From positions 18,787,945-18,851,944 of the forward strand of contig NC_058140.1 in NCBI RefSeq assembly GCF_011075055.1: a stretch of DNA of 64,000 nt. The letters are read 5' to 3'. Every line of letters starts with the position of its first letter. Position 1 is the first letter of the stretch. Positions 59,777 through 64,000 of the stretch are shown here, in pieces. The DNA is from Mangifera indica (lineage: Eukaryota > Streptophyta > Magnoliopsida > Sapindales > Anacardiaceae). Position numbers and translations under genes: made by a program. Under the pieces are notes generated by a model, which searched no databases, was not told where the DNA came from, and was given only the letters and a program-made list of their open reading frames with translations.

Positions 59777-62700
59777 CTGCCAACCAAAGATACATGGAAA
59801 AACTGTATTAAAATAAGCAACCTAACATTACCCCTCTTTAGATATACTTTATAAGGGACCAAAAGAGCATTAAGGTGCTGAATTTGAGTGATCAAATCAG
59901 CACAGTTCACTTTTGGAAAGTAAACCATACGCAGACAACAAACATAATTACATAACAGAATTCAGATACACCATATATATTCAAGCACAACAGTTGAAAT
60001 CCACAAGCAACCAAGTTCACAAGAAGATAATCTCAAATACGCAGAAAAAAACTTCCCAAGGGAAAAGTTTATTAATTTATTAATCACAATTCTGAACAAC
60101 TGGAAACATAGCAAGCTTAGTTATGGTTGATCTTCCTATAGAACAAACTAAACTAAGACATCAGGATTATACAATAAAAGAAAAACATTTTTTCTCAATA
60201 CGAAGTCCTGATTATCTTGACAAAGAATTCCATGATCTCGTTAGAAAAGTTCTTTTCATAACCAGATGTTGCAGCAAGTTTGAACTTTGAATCACACAGA
60301 ATATTTTTCTCACTAGCTGTTCAGAATTTCAGAGCAATAAAGGGTTAAAAATAGTTTAATCAGATACTGAAGAATGTTTGCTCAGGTCCTAAAAAATAAG
60401 TAACCTCATATCAATAAACATTTAAAAGTATCAATGGTACTCCTGCCCACTCCTAAATGTAAAAAGGAGGAAACAGGGATTTAATTTTTTTTGTGTGTGT
60501 GATTATTTAAAGAAAATAAGAGAGAAACAGGTATACAAATTTAAATGTATAAGTGACTGTAGTAATAGTAGAGTCCTAAATATAAAACAAATTCAACAAG
60601 GTCAGATAGAAAGTGTTAATGAAAAATGCAACTTCAGAACATACTGTAACAATAATAACTATATATTACTCTTAAAAAATTGAAAGCTAAAACTGATGTA
60701 TTGAGGAAAACCATCATCAACCAGAAGGACAAACAGACCAAATTAAGCTATATGTAAGCGGTCATGTTTCCTGATGAGGCCCTTTTAGCTGTTGACAAAT
60801 TAAAGATATTAGGAATAAAAATGCTAAAAGGACCAGTATCAATTCAACAGCTTCAACACATAACTAAACCATGAAATAGTTATTGTATCAATTGCATTCT
60901 CAATCTCAAAAGTCAAAATCCAAAATAGAATAAAATGAAAAGCAGAGCTGAAACAGTAATTAATCCTTTACAGTGTATGTATATAAGTAGCATACATATA
61001 TTAATGAGGTCGGGCTGATGTTGTTGTAGAAAAGCCAATAACCATCCAATTACAGGCACTAAAGAATATCATCAAGTAATACCAGTACACAGGAACTCTC
61101 CGAATCCAAATATTATAGGGTAAGTAAGTTGGAATCTTAAGCACTTTCTCCATATAACAAAAGGACAAGAAAAAAGTTTTTATCTTTTCCTAAAGCTTAC
61201 ATAAACTTTCAACAGCTAAATCATAACCTATATTAAAAATATTATTCAGTAACCCATATGGCCATCCTTCATAAACAAAAACACCGTTTATTTTGTTCTC
61301 TGGCTCTAGTCAGATTTAACCCATTATAATAAAAACTAAAATTCTCGAAGCAATCAGAGAAAATCCCAGATGGGTTTTTAATTTAATCCCATGAGCAAAC
61401 ATTGTAATACCCAAAATAAGAAAATGCCAGAGATCTGCATCAAATAAAAAAAAATACTTTGCTATCAGCCAATCAAGAGTATCTTCTTGCTTTCTCGATT
61501 CGATTCACAGCCTACAATCAAGTTGCATATCACTGGAAAAACAACAAGAAACATAATATTAACCAAATATTACAGAAGTCTTTAGAAAATTAAGAAAGAA
61601 AAAAAAGCATAACCAAGTCAGCAAATCATGTTATCACAGAGAAAACTGAGTTAGATCGACATATAAGTTTCTGGAAAACTTTAAACCAAAGGAATGATAT
61701 TATTGTTCCTTAGATATACAGATACGAAGCTTTCAAAACAAAATCTGAATCCTAAGCTTTGGATAAAGGGACTGCTGTTTGTGGAAAGCAAATAGAAAAT
61801 GAAAAAAGAGGATGGACAGTGAATAGAGAGAGAGATAGTAAATAGTAAGTGAGTTGTAATTATCAAAAACCTAGTATTAAAGGTCAACTGCAATCAATTC
61901 GTGTTGAGCTCCCTGCAGGATAAGTGAACCCTATCTATTAAACTAAGTTTCTGCATTAATTATCACCCTCCACCTACAATCCAATAAACAACAACCAAAA
62001 TTTATTTCCCTCACCTGTTCCTTCACTTTCCCCGGTCCTCCATCAGATTTTCCGGCTAACCAAACAACACCAAAACGTAAAATAAAAATCTCTCCTTTAT
62101 TTGAAGTTTTGGTCAGTTGCCACCGGAAACTCACATTCAAAGTGTTTTGTTGTGTTGTGTTTTGTCCCTTGAGTATGACAAAGATTGAAAATTTCACAGT
62201 ACAACCTCAAAAAAGTCAACTTTTGTGTCTTGTATCGCAATCGGCTGGGGGAGAGACTTTGTTTTTGTTATGCTTTAAACGTATGTGAGGAAGGCCTGTG
62301 AGAATAGGATGGCTCGTCAGTTCGTTGAGATCTTAAGCTGCCTTTCTGTAATCTGTACTCTTATTATTATAAATATTATTTCCAAATAAAAATATTTTTC
62401 TCTTTCTTGTTTTTTATTAGTTCGTTTTCTTTGTCAGCTTCACTACTACTTTTTCATTTGCGATTGGGACCCATTTCCAGTCAATCCTCACCACTCATTT
62501 CAGTCAAAGGCATGATTTGGCCGTTTGATTATGAAAAGTCACTGTACCAGTACAGTGTCTTCCGGGGTGGAATAGTGGTAAAAGTCACATGATTGGATTA
62601 CACGTGCACCTGAAGCTAATATGAGTTGTAGGTCCATGATGAGTGATGGGGATGATACGAGGGTAAGGAAAAACACGTGTGATATGATTAGGTTCAATTT

Positions 62701-63734
62701 GGAGCTTTTTTATTGGGCCCAGAAAATAGAATAAAGAAAGAAAGAAATGATTTTAATATATTTTTCTTTGATTTATAATTACAAGGAGAATATGTCTTCT
62801 TAGCATGTAAAAGAGATTTAATGACTCAATTTAAACATTTAAATCTTTTAAAGTAAATGGAAAACCTAATTAATTTATTTAACAATGCATGTGGGTGGAA
62901 CGAGGGTTTGACCTAATTAATTATAATTAACAGTATGATTAAGACAAATGGAGACTTTCCGGTGCATGGGGATCCTAAGTGAATTCTCCTCGTTTGACGC
63001 TTCCTTCTTCTCTTTACCAATTCCCATCTTCCTATTTTATTTTATTTATTATTAGACCTCTTCATGTGTATTCCACCATACTAAGATGTCACACTAATCC
63101 CAATTAGAGAAACCATTTGATTAATGGTCAATGCCAGTGGGTCGGTTTCAATTGAATTCAATGTTGAAGAAAATTGAAGTCTTAATTATGGGCCACAAAG
63201 TGTTGTTTAAAGGCAAAACACACTGCATCCACACTCAGAAAATAACACATACCAACAGAAACATAAAGACAAAGATGAATATAATATGCATATGTTTTGT
63301 CTATAGATTAATAAGAGACAATTTAATTGACAAAAGGACGATTAGTTTATAATTGTTTAATCTTAGACTTTAATAGGTAGGATACATATCTGAGTCTCGG
63401 ATAAAGAAATTATTTAAAGTAGTATTACAATACAAATAAATTGTTCAAACCCTTTTGTGCAAATAAATTATACAATTCTTCTATACAAATGAAGTGATAA
63501 TACCTGAATAAATGATTTTAAAATGAGAAAAAGAATAAACAATCACAATACTCAATTTCAAATTATCACTTCAGTTTATACAAATAAATTTGTATAATTT
63601 GTTTGTATGCATAGTTCTATCCTTTTATTTAATGTATTTTATGAGATTTCATACTCAGTCCCCCAGAGGCAACAAAAATATGATAGGTCGATGATTTTGC
63701 AACTGGGAAAGAAGGCGAGAGGAACGTTGAGAAT
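59777..63734. other. Long 5' flank of the gar2-related gene and intergenic, no gene
   Basis: No coding region, RNA gene or transposon recognised. Frames at 60495-60683, 61681-62197, 62407-62592 and 63131-63352 are short and uninformative. The stretch 62000-62260, GC-richer with pyrimidine patches, may be the distal promoter or first leader exon of the gar2-related gene. Confidence 0.4.
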
Positions 63735-63822
63735 TCAGAAGAAGTCATTTGGCTTCCCAACTTTGATATTCAGATCACTGAGATATCCAAAAATGGCATT
63801 TTTCTGCCAGCCCTTGAAACTC
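63735..63822 (-). CDS. Possible terminal exon of a gene extending past the right edge
   Basis: On the minus strand an acceptor TTGCAG|GAG at 63823/63822 opens a frame reading SFKGWQKNAIFGYLSDLNIK, then VGKPNDFF and a stop at 63735. Composition looks protein-like and the acceptor is canonical. No other exon lies inside the window, so the call is weak and the protein is not recognised. Confidence 0.3.
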
Positions 63823-64000
63823 CTGCAATCAGTCGTTTACATAGGTCAAAGATTATCAAACATGTATTGCAGGTGGGGGGAAAAAAGAAGAGGGCAAACA
63901 ACAAATAAACTTATAAATATGCAATAATGAGATCATTATCCCAAATTAAAGAGCACTCTCCCCCTCACTCTTTTACAATTAACAAAACCCAAATTAAATG

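Noticed and set aside
1..64000. CRISPR arrays, tRNA/rRNA genes, or complete retrotransposons
   Set aside because: I saw no regularly spaced short repeats, no tRNA A/B boxes with cloverleaf, and no gag-pol or transposase coding sequence. A tRNAscan-SE and RepeatMasker run would settle this.

Overview
This is plant nuclear DNA, almost certainly from a eudicot. The genes are split by short AT-rich GT-AG introns, the intergenic DNA is AT-rich with TA microsatellites and palindromic MITE-like elements, and the proteins belong to plant-only families (plastid HSP90, P-class PPR, UGT89-type glycosyltransferase, BIM-type bHLH, type II PI4-kinase gamma, RGF/GLV peptide precursors). I lean towards a rosid tree, but only as an impression. 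I see no bacterial operon, CRISPR array, rRNA or tRNA gene, and no transposon coding sequence.

Layout. 1-976 (-): 5' part of a SAM-domain protein running off the left edge. 1082-1805: a Mutator-like foldback element with a 9-bp target duplication. 4647-10843 (-): chloroplast HSP90.5, 19 coding exons, 793 aa. 11664-13846 (-): ABHD17-like serine hydrolase with a decapeptide-repeat tail. 16985-17576 (+): an RGF/GLV/CLEL peptide hormone precursor. 20477-23713 (+): a PPR protein (At1g13630 type) whose first exon has been tandemly duplicated. 25560-26969 (+) and 27106-28500 (-): two UGT89-like glycosyltransferases, tail to tail. 30250-31911 (+): Tag-type DNA-3-methyladenine glycosylase. 34341-35188 and 39051-39915: two more elements of the foldback family. 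35795-37726 (-): PI4-kinase gamma. 43179-43364 (+): a possible 61-aa protein. 44616-48432 (+): BIM2-like bHLH factor. 50654-53375 (-): BSD-domain protein. 55094-55894 (-): a second RGF/GLV precursor in four tiny exons, found only by assembling splice sites. 56903-59682 (-): a gar2-related acidic protein with a 10-nt first coding exon, a degenerate ~22-aa repeat and a duplicated splice acceptor. The remaining right-hand part is largely empty, apart from a possible terminal exon at 63735-63822.

The genes do not form a pathway. Two share brassinosteroid or hormone themes (BIM2, RGF), but this is ordinary eudicot gene mixing. The observations most worth a second look are the assembled RGF/GLV gene at 55 kb, the exon duplication in the PPR gene, the foldback element family, and the pseudo-exon and repeat array in the gar2-like gene.
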